Positions 1-11,635 of a DNA stretch of 64,000 nucleotides are shown in pieces; within the stretch, counting starts at the first letter, position 1; every line of letters begins with the position of its first letter. The stretch covers positions 96,843,090-96,907,089 of the forward strand of contig NC_080041.1 of NCBI RefSeq assembly GCF_012489685.1, given 5' to 3'. The translations under genes were made by a program, and so were the position numbers. The stretch comes from Lotus japonicus. Its lineage: Eukaryota; Streptophyta; Magnoliopsida; Fabales; Fabaceae. The notes under the pieces are model-generated. The model made no database searches, was not told where the DNA came from, and saw only the letters and a program-made list of their open reading frames with translations.

Positions 1-105
1 AAGGGTTTTGGTTCACCTGTATTTGACAAACTTGAAGCTGAGCTGGCTAAAGCTGTTATGTCACACCTGCAACTAAGGGCATTCAATTAGGTAGTGGGTT
101 TGCAG
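1..105 (+). pseudogene. chorismate synthase exon, 3' part, frameshifted
   Basis: The plus strand reads GFGSPVFDKLEAELAKAVMS, closely matching the conserved chorismate synthase segment (shikimate pathway, plastid) around GLGSPVFDKLEAELAKA. After MS the expected L-P-A-T-K-G continuation appears only in another frame (PATKGIQLGSGFAG), which fits a single-base deletion near position 63. The segment ends GCAG at 105 followed by GTATT, a normal splice donor. No following chorismate synthase exon is seen; the sequence runs straight into a repeat array. Either this is a truncated pseudogene copy or the rest of the gene lies outside the window and the deletion is a sequence error. The identification comes from recognising the motif. 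Confidence 0.75.
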
Positions 106-129
106 GTATTTATTATTGCTCATATATAT

Positions 130-2860
130 GACTTATCTGGGTGCTTTTGTCTGGTTATTTAAACCTACGTATGACTTTTTTTTTATGGTTCCTCACATAT
201 AGGACTTTGAATGTCTTTGCCTTATTAGTTTGATCTGACTAAACAGGGTCAAACTTGATGTATATGCACTTATTTGCTTTTTTTTATAATTTTTCTTTCT
301 TATTTTCACCTATTCCATTTGTGTTGGTGAATGTTTTAGTTCAGTTGTATTACAATTTTTCCAGTGTTATTTTTCTTTTATAGATTGTATTTAGGAACCA
401 AATCTTGTAATTTTAGACCATTTGTCTTAGGTTTTGAGTTGTAATTTTTCTTTTTCTCTCTTGTTAGACTTTGGACTTTCCTTTTTGGATCCTTTGGTTG
501 ATCTTTATTGTTTGTTTTTTGTTTGTTTGTGTGGGTGAGTATAGACATTGGACACTATTATAAATAAGATCCTTTAGAGTGACCTTCCAAGCATTCTTAC
601 TTTGGTTGCTTTTCTTGCCTAGAACATCATGATGGTCGATGCTATTACTTTGTCTTGTCATTTAAACTGACATATATTACTTTTAATGCCTTTGGGGTAT
701 TATTTTGATCCGACTAAACATGGATCAAACTTATGTGTATCCACTTTTTTTAGATCATTTGTTTTAAGTTTTAAGTTGTAATATTTATTTTCCTCTCGTT
801 AGACTTTGGACTCTTTTTTTATCTTTGGTTGATCCTTGTTTGTTTGTGTGGGTGAGTAGAGACATTGGACACCTTTGAAGTGATCCTTTAGGGTGCTTGC
901 TTTCATTGCTTATGGTGCTTTCTCGCCTAGTATATGACTTTTTTTTATGGTTTCTCACATATTGAACTTTGAATGCCTTTGTGTTATTAGTTTGATCTGA
1001 CTAAACAGGGGTCAAACTTGATGTATATCCACTTATTTGTTTTTCTTTTCTAATTTTTCTTTCTTATTTTCACCTTTTCCATTTGTGGTTGCATGTTTTA
1101 GTTCAGTTGTATTACAATTTTTCTAGTGTTATTTTCCTTTTATAGATTGTATTTAGGAACGAAACCTTGTAATTTTAGATCATTTGTCGTAGGTTTTGAG
1201 TTGTAATTATTTGTTTTTTTTTTTGTTTGTTTGTGTGGGTGAGAAATAAGATCCTTTTTTGTTTGTTTGTGTCTTTGTCTTATTATTTAAACTGACATAT
1301 ATAACTTTTTTTTACGGTTACTCATATATGACTTTTAATACATTTGGCTTATTATTTTGATCCGACTAAACATGGATAAAACTTATGTGTATCCACTTTT
1401 TTTTTCCAATTTTTTCTTTATTATTTAACCTTTTTCACCTATTAGGATTTCCTTTTTCTTTTATAGACCGTACTTAGGACCAAGGTAATTTTTAGATAAT
1501 TTGTTTAGGTTTTGAGTTCTAATATTTCTTTTCCTCTCGTTAGACTTTGGACCTTTCTTTGGGATCTTTTAGTTGATCCTTGTTTGTTTGTGTGGGTGAG
1601 TAGAGACATTAGAAATAGGATTCTTTGAAGTGATCCTTTAGGGTGCTTGCTTTCATTACTTTATACATGCTTTCTCGCCTAGTATATTTTCATGATGGCC
1701 GATGTTATGAGTGATTTTGTCTTATTATTTAAACAAACATATATGACTCTGAATCCAATGTCTTATTATTTTTATCTGACTAAAGAGGGATCAAACTTGA
1801 TGTATATCCCCTTATTTTCTTTTTTGTTTATGTCTAATTTTTCTCTTATTTTCATATTTTCCAATTACTTGTTTTAGTAAATTTGTATTAGGATTTTTCC
1901 GGTGTCCTTTTTCTTTTAATATTTTTGTCTTAAGTTTTTAGTTCTAATTTTCTCTAACTTTAGACTTTTTTTGGGATCCTTTGGTTGATACTAATTGTTT
2001 GTTTGTGTGCGTGAATAGAGAGACATTTGACACTACTCGAAATATGATCATTTGGAGTGATTCTCTAAAGGTGCTTGCTTTGAGTGTTTTATATATCTTC
2101 ATGATGGTCGATGCTATGAGTGTCTTTGTGTTATTATTTAAACTTGTGTATATGACTTTTTTTATGACTCGGAATGCCTTTTGCTTATTTATTTGATATG
2201 GCTAAATGTGGATCAAACTTGATGTATGTATATCCACTTACATTTTCAATTATTTGTATTGGTTGTCACATTTGTACTAGTATTTCTCCAATGTACTTTT
2301 TCATTTATAGATTGTATTTAGGACCAAAGCCTTGTAATATATTGTCTTAGGTTCTAAGTTTAAATTTTTCTTTTTGGACATTTGGACATTTTTTAGGGTC
2401 CTGCTTTTTCACCTAGTATATTTTTATGATGGTCAATGATATGAGTGCTTTTGTCTTATTTCAACTCGAATATGTAACGTTTTTTATTATGGTTGCTCAT
2501 TTATATGGCTCTGAATAGCATCTTATTATTTTGATCTGACTAAACATGGATCAAACTTGATGTATATCCACTTTTTTAATTAATATTAGGATTATTTCAG
2601 TGTCTTCTTTCTTGTATAGATACTGTATTTATGATGTCTTTATCTTATTATTTTGGTATGACTAAACATGCTAATACTTGATGTTATTTGCTATGGCTAT
2701 TTTTTTTCTCATTTTTCTATCTTATTTTCGGTGTACTTTTTCTTTTATATATTAATCTAAGACAAAAAAGCGTTGTGATTTTAGATCATTTGTCTTACTT
2801 TTAGGGATCCTTTTTCCCCTGCTCGCTTGTTTGTTTATATACTAAAAAATAAGATCTTTG
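130..2860 (+). repeat. left arm of a large inverted repeat array
   Basis: A T-rich repeat of roughly 300-400 bp recurs in degenerate form. Markers include TTAGACTTTGGACTTT followed by TTTGGTTGATC (near 466, 799, 1540, 1951), GTTTGTGTGGGTGAGT with GACATTGGACAC, GATCAAACTTGATGTATATC, and TTTATAGATTGTATTTAGGA. The same motifs occur reverse-complemented at 4040-5855, so the block is an inverted pair of diverged tandem arrays. The short ORFs here are chance readings of repeat sequence. No gene is seen. Confidence 0.8.
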
Positions 2861-2876
2861 GTTACTCTTATTTGTT

Positions 2877-3190
2877 TAAGAGTAAGGGGGTAGGGGATAG
2901 GAAGAGAAGGAGTCAGGGCTAAGTCTAAGGGTGAGGCGTAGAGGTGGTAGGGTCGGGGTGGGAGTAGTACAGGAGATGGGTAGGTCTGTAGGAGTCGGCG
3001 GGTAGTGGGTGGGAGCACGTGTAGGAGTCGGGGTAGGGGAGTGAGAGGTAGGAGTAGGGGAGTGAGAGGTAGGAGTAGGGGAGGGAGGTAGGGGATAAGT
3101 AGGGTGGGAGAGTAAGGAAGGTAGGTGAGGGTTGGGGTAGGGAAGGAGGAGTGGAAAAGGAGTGGGGATGGGAAGGGTGGGTAGGTTAGG
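2877..3190 (+). repeat. G-rich shoulder, degenerate telomere-like
   Basis: The plus strand is strongly G-rich and nearly free of C, with variants of GTAGGGGATAGG, GGTAGGAGTAGGGGAGTGAGA and CTAAGTCTAAGGGTGAGG. It resembles a degenerate TTTAGGG-type array and is mirrored by a C-rich block at 3876-4035. The proline- and leucine-rich ORF on the minus strand here is a product of this composition. Confidence 0.7.
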
Positions 3191-3875
3191 ATGAGAACGC
3201 CTGACCTGAGAACGCATGACTCGAGCATTACTGACCTGAGCATGACTCGAGCATTATTGACCTGAGCATTATTGACCTGAGAACGCCTAGGTCGAGCACG
3301 CCTGACCTGAGCACTACTGACCTGAGCATGCCTGAGAACACATGACCTGACCATTATTGACCTGAGCACAGTGTACTGAGTCGAGCACGCCTGACCTGAG
3401 AACTACAGACCTGAGAATGCCCGACTCGAGCACTACTGACCTGAGAACGCCTGGGTCGAGCACGCCTGACCTGAGCACTACTGGCCTGAGAACTACCAAC
3501 CTGAGCATTACTGATCTGAGCACGCCTGATCTGAGCACGCATGACTCGAGCACTACTGACCTGAGAACGCCTGGGTCGAGACCTGAGCACGCCTGACCTG
3601 ACCACTACTGACCTGAGCACGCCTGACCTGACCACTACTGACTTGACCACTATTGACCTGAGAACGCCTGGGTCGAGCACGCCTGACCTGAGCACTACTG
3701 ACCTGAGAACGCCTGACTCGAGCACTACTGACCTAAGCACGCCTGACCTGACCACTACCAAGCTGAAAATTACCGACCTGACCACTACTGACCTGAGAAC
3801 TACCGACCTGAGAACGCCTGACTCGAGCACTACTGACCTGAGCACTACTGAGCCGAGCAAGCCTGACCTGAGAAC
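3190..3875 (+). repeat. 15-bp minisatellite, about 45 copies
   Basis: Tandem 15-bp units alternate between two main variants, GACCTGAGCACTACT and GACCTGAGCACGCCT, with GACTCGAG and GACCTGACC substitutions. Because 15 is divisible by three, all frames stay open and give five-residue repeats (VLRSV-like on the minus strand, TDLRT/PDSST-like on the plus strand). There is no sign that these are genes. The array sits at the centre of the inverted repeat block. Confidence 0.9.
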
Positions 3876-4035
3876 CCTAAATAAACTTTACCCCCTAAAC
3901 TTAAAACTAGACCCTAAACCTAAACCACCCCCATTCCCTTCCTATCCCTAAACCCGCCCTACCCATTCCCCACCTCAACACCCTCTACCCCATTAACTCG
4001 GACCTACCCCAGTTCCCACCCCCGCCTACCCCAAA
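3876..4035 (+). repeat. C-rich shoulder, degenerate CCCTAAA-like
   Basis: The plus strand shows CCCTAAATAAACTTTACCCC, ACCCTAAACCTAAACC and CTATCCCTAAACCCGCC, then C-rich runs up to about 4035. This is the counterpart of the G-rich block at 2877-3190 in opposite orientation, resembling a decayed CCCTAAA telomere-type array. Confidence 0.65.
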
Positions 4036-5855
4036 AGCAAAGATAAAAAAGAAAATTGTAAAAACATATTCTAATAAACAAACTATATAAAAGAAAAGTA
4101 CAAATGTCCTAAACTAATCAAGCAACCCTATATTGGGTCACTCAAACATATTCAATATCTAAAGTCTCAACTCACCCACACAAACTAACAAAAAACCAAG
4201 TATGCATCGACCATGATGAAGATAAACTAGGCAAAAAGCAAGAAGTAAAGTAAACAAAGCAGCCATATTGGATCACTCAAAGGAAACATATTTCTTCTCG
4301 ATTCATCCATACACAAACAACACAACCAAGTAGGATCTATGTATCACAAGAGTAAAGTGTCCAAAGTTCTCAACAATATAAAAATAAAATTACAAGTAAA
4401 TATCTCATACAAAAGATCTACAAAGTACAAACTACAAAAGAAAAAGTACAAAGAAATATCATAATATAAATGTTCTAAAACAATCAATACGTGAGAAATA
4501 ATACAATGAAATATCCTCTACATACAAATAAAACAACCAAGTACGAATCAGCCAAAAGGATACGAAAAGTAAAGTGTCCAATGTTCTAAACAAGATAAAG
4601 TAAATTACAAATGAATATCCTCCCCTCCCTCACTTCCAAACACAAACAAAACAACCAAATACGAATCAGCCAAAGGTACAAAAAGTAAAGTGTCTAGTGT
4701 TCTCAAAAAGTTAAAATTAAAATGTCCAATGTTCTCAACAGGATGAAAGTAAATTACAAATAAATATTATATACAAGAGATCTACAAAAGTACAAGGCTT
4801 TGTGTTCTAAATTACAAACTATAAAAGAAAAAGTACAACAAAATACCATAACGTAAATGTACAAAAATAATCAACCCTATAGCACTCAAGAGGATTCAAT
4901 GTCTAAAGTAACTCACACTCACAAACAATTAAAACAATAATTAAGTACGAATCAACCAATGGTACAAAAAGTAAAGTGTCCAGTGTTCTCAATAAGATAA
5001 AAGTAAATTACAAATGAATATCATATACAAGAGATCTACAAAGTACAGGGCTTTGTGTTCTAAATTACAAACTATAAGAGAAAAAGTACAACAGAATATC
5101 ATAACATAAATGTACAAAAATAATCAACCCTATAGCACTCAATAGGATTCAATGTCTAAAGTAACTCACCCGCACAAACAAAGAAAAAAAAAACTAAGTA
5201 TGAATCAACCAAAGGTACAAAAAATAAAGTGTCAAATGTCTCTCAACAGGATAAAGTAAATTACAAATGAATAATATCCTATGTCTAAAGTAACTCACCC
5301 GCACAAACAAAGAAAAAAAACCAAGAAAGAATCAACCAAAGGTATAAAAAATAAAGTGTCAATTGTCTCTCAACAGGATAAAGTAAATTACAAATGAATA
5401 ATATCCTATACAAGAGATCTACAAAGTACAAGGCTTCGTGTTCTACATTACAAACTATAAAAGAAAAAGTACAACAAAATATTACAACATAAATGTACAA
5501 AAGTAATCAACCCTATATAGCACTCAAAAGGATTCAATGTCTAAAGTAGCTCACCCACACAAAGTACAACAAATAATGTGTCCAATGTCTCTCAACATGA
5601 TAAAGCAAATTACAAATGAATAATATTCTATACAAGAGATCTACAAGGTACAAGGCTTTGTGTTCTAAATTACAAACTAAGAAAAAGTAACATAAATGTA
5701 CAAAAATAATCAACCCTATATAGCACTCAAAAGGATTCAATGTCTAAAGTAACTCACCCACACAAACAAATAAAACAACCAAGTACGAATAAACCAAAGG
5801 TAAACAAATAAAGTGTCCAATGTCTCTCAACAGGATAAAGTAAATTACAAAAATG
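4036..5855 (-). repeat. right arm of the inverted repeat array
   Basis: This is an A-rich array with repeating units marked by CAACCAAAGGTACAAAAAGT, AAAGTGTCCAATGTTCTCAA, AGGATAAAGTAAATTACAAA, ACAAGAGATCTACAAAGTAC and CTCACCCGCACAAACAAA. Occurrences near 4550, 4668, 4951, 5206, 5334 and 5795 give irregular spacings of about 130-290 bp. Read on the minus strand, the motifs match those of the left arm. The array ends at about 5855, where unique sequence begins. No gene is seen. Confidence 0.8.
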
Positions 5856-6715
5856 GGGTTCTACTTGATATCTCTATCTTTTCACATAATCAAATGTAAC
5901 CCTTGTTTTCTGAGTGCAGAATTCAAGCCTGCTTAAAATATGCTTGATTTGGAAACCCCGCACCTTGGTCATGAATAGACAAGGAGCTAGACATATAAAA
6001 ATTAACAGTAAAAGATAAAAAGAAAATGAAACCCATCGATAAATTGTTCACATCAGCTGTTAGCTAATTTTGAAGAAATTCAAACAAGTACAGTCCCCAA
6101 TGATCTGGAGGAACTCTCATGAAACCCAGAAACATCTTTAATAGCCACTTCCACAACAACTAACCACATAATTACAAACAATTCATTAACAAGCAATTAA
6201 GGAGAGAACCAGACCTTTGGAGTATAGATGCTTGCCATACATTTCCCAGAATGCTTGCCACGTGATAAACTGAACAAGGTGTCTTCAGTAAAAATTTCCA
6301 CTGATCCAGAAAAGTATAAACTTATGAGCCCTACTTATAGTACACACAACAAATAGTAAATTATGAAAATGAGTTGAACATATTCAAGTAAAGGAACTAA
6401 CCCAAACACCTTAAAAAAAAAGGTTTGCACCATAGAAAATAATTCCTGAATCCACCACAAGTGAGACTAGATAGCCTCCCTAAACTACAAGTGGCTACTA
6501 TTTAACATTAGATGCAATTTCTTAATATATGAAAATTATCGTAAAACTCAACCAACACCAAATATGTATTCCTAAGTCCTAACCTTGTAAGCTTTTGTTC
6601 TTGACGTGCTACAGATTCAATGTGTCGTTGCCAGAAACATCTTCCAGTAGTGGGTTTCCTCAGGAAGAGCAACCTGCAAGACGCAGGAGCTATGTTTAAG
6701 AATCAGCAACCTTCA
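5856..6715 (-). other. unique stretch with unidentified exon-like segments
   Basis: The minus strand holds three open segments with splice-like borders. At about 6602-6678 one reads LRKPTTGRCFWQRHIESVA and ends AAG/GTTAGG. At about 6212-6300 one reads VEIFTEDTLFSLSRGKHSGK and ends AAG/GTCTGG. At about 6071-6165 one reads GFMRVPPDHWGLYLFEFLQN then a stop. None matches a family I can name. They may be the 3' part of a gene interrupted by the kinesin duplication, or chance. Confidence is low because phases were not proven to join. Confidence 0.25.
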
Positions 6716-9700
6716 AGTTCATGTTGCATGCTCAGTCAGCACTCAGCATAAAAAAAATACCTGGTCAGCTTCAAAGGTCAATTGCAACAATTGACTCCTT
6801 AATATTATAATTTCATCTTCAAGTTTTTTTTTTCTGATTTACTTCATCCTCCAGCATGTTGTGAAGCTTTATAGCCTCCAAATCCCCTCCTGCCTAGTAC
6901 ACCAAAAAGATTATAATATACCAGAAATCCATGCTTGGAAAATAAAGAATTTAGAGAGGTTTGCCATTTAACTGAAACTCACGTCTGCTTGTGTATATAT
7001 CCCCAGCTGATTTTTTAGACGTTTTACCTCTTCTTCAGCCTCCTTTCTCCGCTTGCTTTCAGTTTCAAGCAGCATTTTGACATTGGCAAGTTCATCAGGA
7101 GAAGATTGTGCTGGCCCCTGTGCCAAAAAGATGTAAACAGCTAAATATGAACAAGTACCAATGAATAAAATGAGGGCAAAAAGGTAAATGGAACACTACA
7201 ACTCTGCAAGGAACTGAATACACTAATTTGACAAGCCAATTGGCAAAAAATAAACCTTCACAACGGAACCAGTGGAGATTGAAGTGGTGATTATACTATT
7301 TAATTTAGTACAGGCCATGGCAGTTTAAGTGAAGACAACTTTACTGAGAAAGTCCCAAAATAGGAGATTGAAATATATGTAAGCCAAATAAAACAACACA
7401 AACTCATTGTCATCTTTTAGAGAATTCTTCAATTTTCTAAAAATAACAAAGTAGATAACTAGATATACTACTGAAAGTCTGACACAAAAGTATGCTATAA
7501 TATATTAGCTTTAGGAGTAGAAATGGGTCAGGTCAAGCCTGACCTATTCCCCCAACCATAAGCCTAACTCCAGCCTATTTATTTGACATAAGCCTTCTTT
7601 TAGGGTCTAAGCCCTTAAATAAGCCAACAAATGAAATTGTTCAATAAATTACCAAGAAATTCCAATAACACAATAATTTATTGTTTAAACATACTTAAGT
7701 AGGTGGACTATTATGCTGAAAATACTTTTTGGATGGCAAAGTCTAGCCCTTTAAGCTAAAAAGTTCTTTAAAAATGTCTTCATACGGCCAAGGCCACAGC
7801 GAATCATATTCAAGCTAGGCCCCGAACGACCTCCCTAACAGGTTAACCTATCAACTCCTAATAATCTTGATCCATGTATAGCTGAACTAGCTCAATGGGA
7901 TATGAAGTTAGAGAGAGTCCATGTAATATAGTACTTATTTAAACTTACTTAAGTAGGTGCCATGCTGAAAAGGCTTTTTGGATGGCCAAGTCTAACCCTT
8001 TTAGCTAAATTGATATTTAAAAATGTCTTGATAGGACCCAGACCACCGCTAATCATATTCAAGCAAGGCTATAGGCCCTGAACGACCTCCCTAACGTATC
8101 AATTCCTAATTAGTAGGATCCGTGTATAGGGAATATGAAGTTAGAGAGTCAATATGATTTAGTACAGAAACATATTAACTCCAAAGTCTATTTACAGCCT
8201 GCCTCAATCATTTTTTAATAAAAGAATTACAAAGAGAAGGGAGGATAACAATCCTCCATGATAAAATAACAAACAGAAAAGCACTAAAAGAGAGAGAAGA
8301 TGGAACAGAGTCACCCAATTCCAAAACATATGCTAGAAAAACTCCATTAGAACGCCAATATGGACAATCAAAGTGAAACTAAACACCTATCTTAAGTGTT
8401 GTTCCATAGAAACCTCCTTGAAAATACATGACATACGTAATACGTTCCAACCAATTACAACAAAGAGTAGCATAGTTCGCACCTCGCCTTGGAACTTAGG
8501 TTCTTTACTCACTAAAACTATGAAAGAAAATAATCAAGAATTGGCCCAGGAACCTACAACACACCTAACATTTAAAAAAAATCCAAATTAGGAAACAGTA
8601 ATAGATGATAATATCTCAAAAGAAAACCTCATCAATAATAAAAAAGGAAGGGCAAATTAATCCATCTCCAAGATTTCTAGAGTAGTAATATTGTTTAAAA
8701 AGAAATACCTCTCCACTATCGGTATCAGCCACAAAACTATAGCGGTCATTTCTTTCTTGATTCAACACCAACTTCTGCTCCAGCTCCTTTACTAATTCCA
8801 TATACTCCATCTGGCATTTCAATCTCTCTTTCTACAGTGTACAAACATACAACTCCATGTGAGAAATTGGGAAAATATTACAGACGTTTAAAAACAAAAA
8901 AAAAACGTAAGTTAACATCTTCCGTAAAGCAGGCTTTTATAAGAATATAACATAAAGGTTTTGTACCATGCCTAATCTCTGCTTCAGAATACAATGCAGA
9001 GAACTAAAGAGCAAAAAAAAGCACATAAAAGTTGCATTTATAGATAAAAATGAAAATTAAATAAACATAATGTAGCCCATTTTTGGACTTAATAGTTGGA
9101 AGGGCATATTCCCAAGCACTATACAACATAAAAAATATATATACTGGACATAGTTATCGATAGCGCGCGATAACGGCGCTATAGTGCTGTCGCGTAGCAT
9201 AGCGGACCCCTGCAGCGACGGGATCGAAGCCGTGAAATCCTGATATTCGCGGCTAATAGCGGCCTTCCCTTGTATGCGATTTCATTTTTGGGGGTCATCC
9301 ACGACAGGCCGCGATCCGCGATTGACTACAATGATACTGGACAAATACCATGTTATATCCTAGAATATTATTCAGTGATTCAGTCTAGTTCTATGAGACA
9401 TAGATGCCTAAAACTTAAAATACTCAAGCCACATAGAAAGCCATTTATTTTAGATAAATAATTACTTATCCTCAAAAACCACAGGCTTAGAAATATCTTT
9501 TGAAAACAACACCCAACAGAAACCATCATTCCTTAACAAGACCTGGACTCTGCTTAGCTAAGCCATACCTCAAAATTACTATGTTGCATATAGGTTCTGT
9601 TCACAGCACTGAGAGGCTGGAAGAACACCATGTGGGAATTGTATTGTTTAGTTAGTTAGAAACAGCCCAACTATAGTTAGAATTTGAGAGACCTAACTCT

Positions 9701-10736
9701 ACCCCTAAAAGACTCATCTATACATTATTCTGCATACTGCTTACAAAATATTTCAAGCCTAGAAGACTTAATAGCATCAACTACAGCAAAGCCTTTTTCC
9801 ACTGGGTTCAGCTAGCTACATGGATTAGTGACACCACACCATAGAACACTATGAAAACAAGAAGAATTAAATGCAGTCAGGTTAGCTCTACTTTCATATA
9901 GATGATAAGACAAACCTCTAATCCATCTGCAAAGTTTCGTTCAACCTCAGCAATACGACATTGTGCCTCCAAAGTTATTTTTTCAACTTCATTCTCAAAA
10001 GCTTTCTGCTGCCTTTCATTTTCTGCAATAAGCTTATCTAATTGCACATCAATCTTTCGAGACAAGCTTTTATAATCAAACTCCTCCTTTATTTTGAGCA
10101 TATTCTCAACTTTCATAGCCTGAGGCAAAAAAGCACACATCACAGACAGCCAACCATACCAATTGTCAAGAAAGCTTTTCATTTGAATTAATAGTCATAA
10201 GGAGGAGGAGATGCTTAAAAAGATAAAATGTCAGTAACAAGTCAATCAAAACCTGTGACGAGTTATTTATGAATGCACATTATGGAAATGATTTTACAAG
10301 ATGAAACTTTCTCCTTTTTTAAAAGCTATCTCAAAAAGCTGTCAAAATAAGAGAGTATTTTCCTAAAAAGCTGAAATAAACAATCACGAAGATACTTCAA
10401 ATTGTAGGAGAAAAATGAACTAGATAGAATGAGCAAATTAAGACACCACCACACCACCAGCAAGGTTTTATTAATGCTGTGGCACAAGGATGCAGGTACA
10501 GAATCTCTAAGATCATCAAACTAATGCGCTAAATAACAACATGTGACATGATATCTCTAAGAATGGATTTTCAAAATACTTTCAAAACTGACATCAAATT
10601 ACATTAAAACAAATACACAATGAAACAGGCATGAAGGGATATAAATTAAAAAATGACATTTAAGCATATTTGATAGCAAGGAACTGTGTATTAAAAAACA
10701 GATACTCATTTATTAAACCTGACCTTTTGACCAAAC
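6716..10736 (-). pseudogene. partial direct duplicate of ARK kinesin (exons 8-12)
   Basis: This segment parallels 18,522-22,275 of the intact kinesin gene in the same orientation, with introns kept, so it arose from DNA duplication and not retrotransposition. Copies of exon 9 (9916-10119), exon 10 (8709-8831, two extra codons, T and D, near its end), exon 11 (6983-7117) and exon 12 (6761-6893) are recognisable with their splice sites. The right breakpoint falls inside the exon 8 homologue at about 10,736. The left breakpoint is at about 6716, just beyond exon 12. The exon 12 copy has 133 bp against 132: a run of ten T on the plus strand replaces TTTCTTTTT, shifting the frame. The motor domain and all armadillo exons are missing. 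It could at most give a coiled-coil fragment. Confidence 0.92.
9151..9333. mobile_element. 183-bp GC-rich MITE inside the duplicate
   Basis: A GC-rich insert (TAGTTATCGATAGCGCGCGA ... CCGCGATCCGCGATTGACTA) is flanked by the direct repeat ATACTGGACA (9141-9150 and 9334-9343). It is absent at the matching site near 20,780 of the parental intron. The ends are loosely inverted (TAGTTATCGATAGCG versus TAGTCAATCGCGGAT). A 9-10-bp target duplication points to a MULE-like non-autonomous element. The insertion happened after the kinesin segment duplicated. Confidence 0.75.
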
Positions 10737-11530
10737 ATTGAAACTATCTTTTGAAATAACAAACTCAGGCTCTTTTATGCAGCAGATCTCAAACTTTCCA
10801 GTCCCTAAATAAAAGAAAAAACGTGACATGATGACAGAAAGTGTTTCAGAAAGAATAATATGACGGTGCTTGAGACACCATTGCTCTCCCGAACTCACTG
10901 ACGGGTAAAAAACAAGTCACATGCACCATATCCACTATCATCAAACATCAAACCACAATATATTTGAACTCCACAACAATATTTCCACTATCCAAGAGAT
11001 GAATCACATAGCTTATCTCCACACCAATTTTGACATCCAATCAAAATTTGCACTACATACTATACTATGTTAATGAATCCCTAGAACATAGAACAAAATC
11101 TAAAAGGAACTAATTGAATACTTGAAAATCAGAGAGAGATAACTCACAGCCGAGTGAAAATAACTTGAACGCAATTAGAAATTAGAATCGTGGCATTCCC
11201 TGTACCTAGTGAGGCAACAAAATTAAAGAGAGAAAATCTTTGGAAGAAAAGAAGGACAGTGCCCTCCGTCGCGGTGGTTTTGTGAGGATTTCGGAGGTCG
11301 GGGTTGGCAGTGGTAGGAAGAAATGAGGGTTTGCAATTGCAATTGCAGTGAATCACAAACCTGGATCGATTTTGTCTTCTGAGATCAAACCCTCCCTCCG
11401 TGCACCGACGGAACGCCAACACAGCGTTATGGAACGCCAACCCAGAAAATGAGAAGAACGAGCGATGGCGAAGGAGAGAACTGAGGCCAAGTGTGTCTAC
11501 TCTGTGGTGAAGAAGAGAGAGAGAAGTGAA
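10737..11530 (-). other. exon-like sequence and GC-richer 5'-like region, unidentified
   Basis: Directly beyond the duplication breakpoint the minus strand reads GTGKFEICCIKEPEFVISKD behind an acceptor-like TTTATTTAG (about 10,737-10,806). A GC-richer open stretch at about 11,190-11,440 could splice in phase to it (SLFNFVASLG, donor GTACAG). That stretch lacks an in-frame ATG in the part examined, so it is not called a gene. The region at 11,440-11,530 (GA-rich, AGAGAGAGAAG) resembles a 5' leader on the minus strand. Family unknown. Confidence 0.25.
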
Positions 11531-11635
11531 TTTATTTCAATTCTAACGGTTAAAAGCAATCAATTCTTTTTAATTTAGTTTGGGTTTTTAATTTAATTTA
11601 ATTTTCTTAATTTAAATTAAGTTTTGGATGTGTAA

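Noticed and set aside
2842..3860. Long overlapping ORFs on the minus strand (up to 175 residues)
   Set aside because: They are translations of the 15-bp minisatellite and of G-rich repeat DNA; composition explains the open frames.
3190..3875. Possible CRISPR-like array
   Set aside because: Units are directly contiguous 15-mers without unique spacers, in plant DNA; this is a minisatellite.
11144..11440. 98-residue ORF resembling a transit peptide
   Set aside because: The first codon is TTG, not ATG, and no in-frame ATG precedes it nearby; kept only as unidentified sequence.
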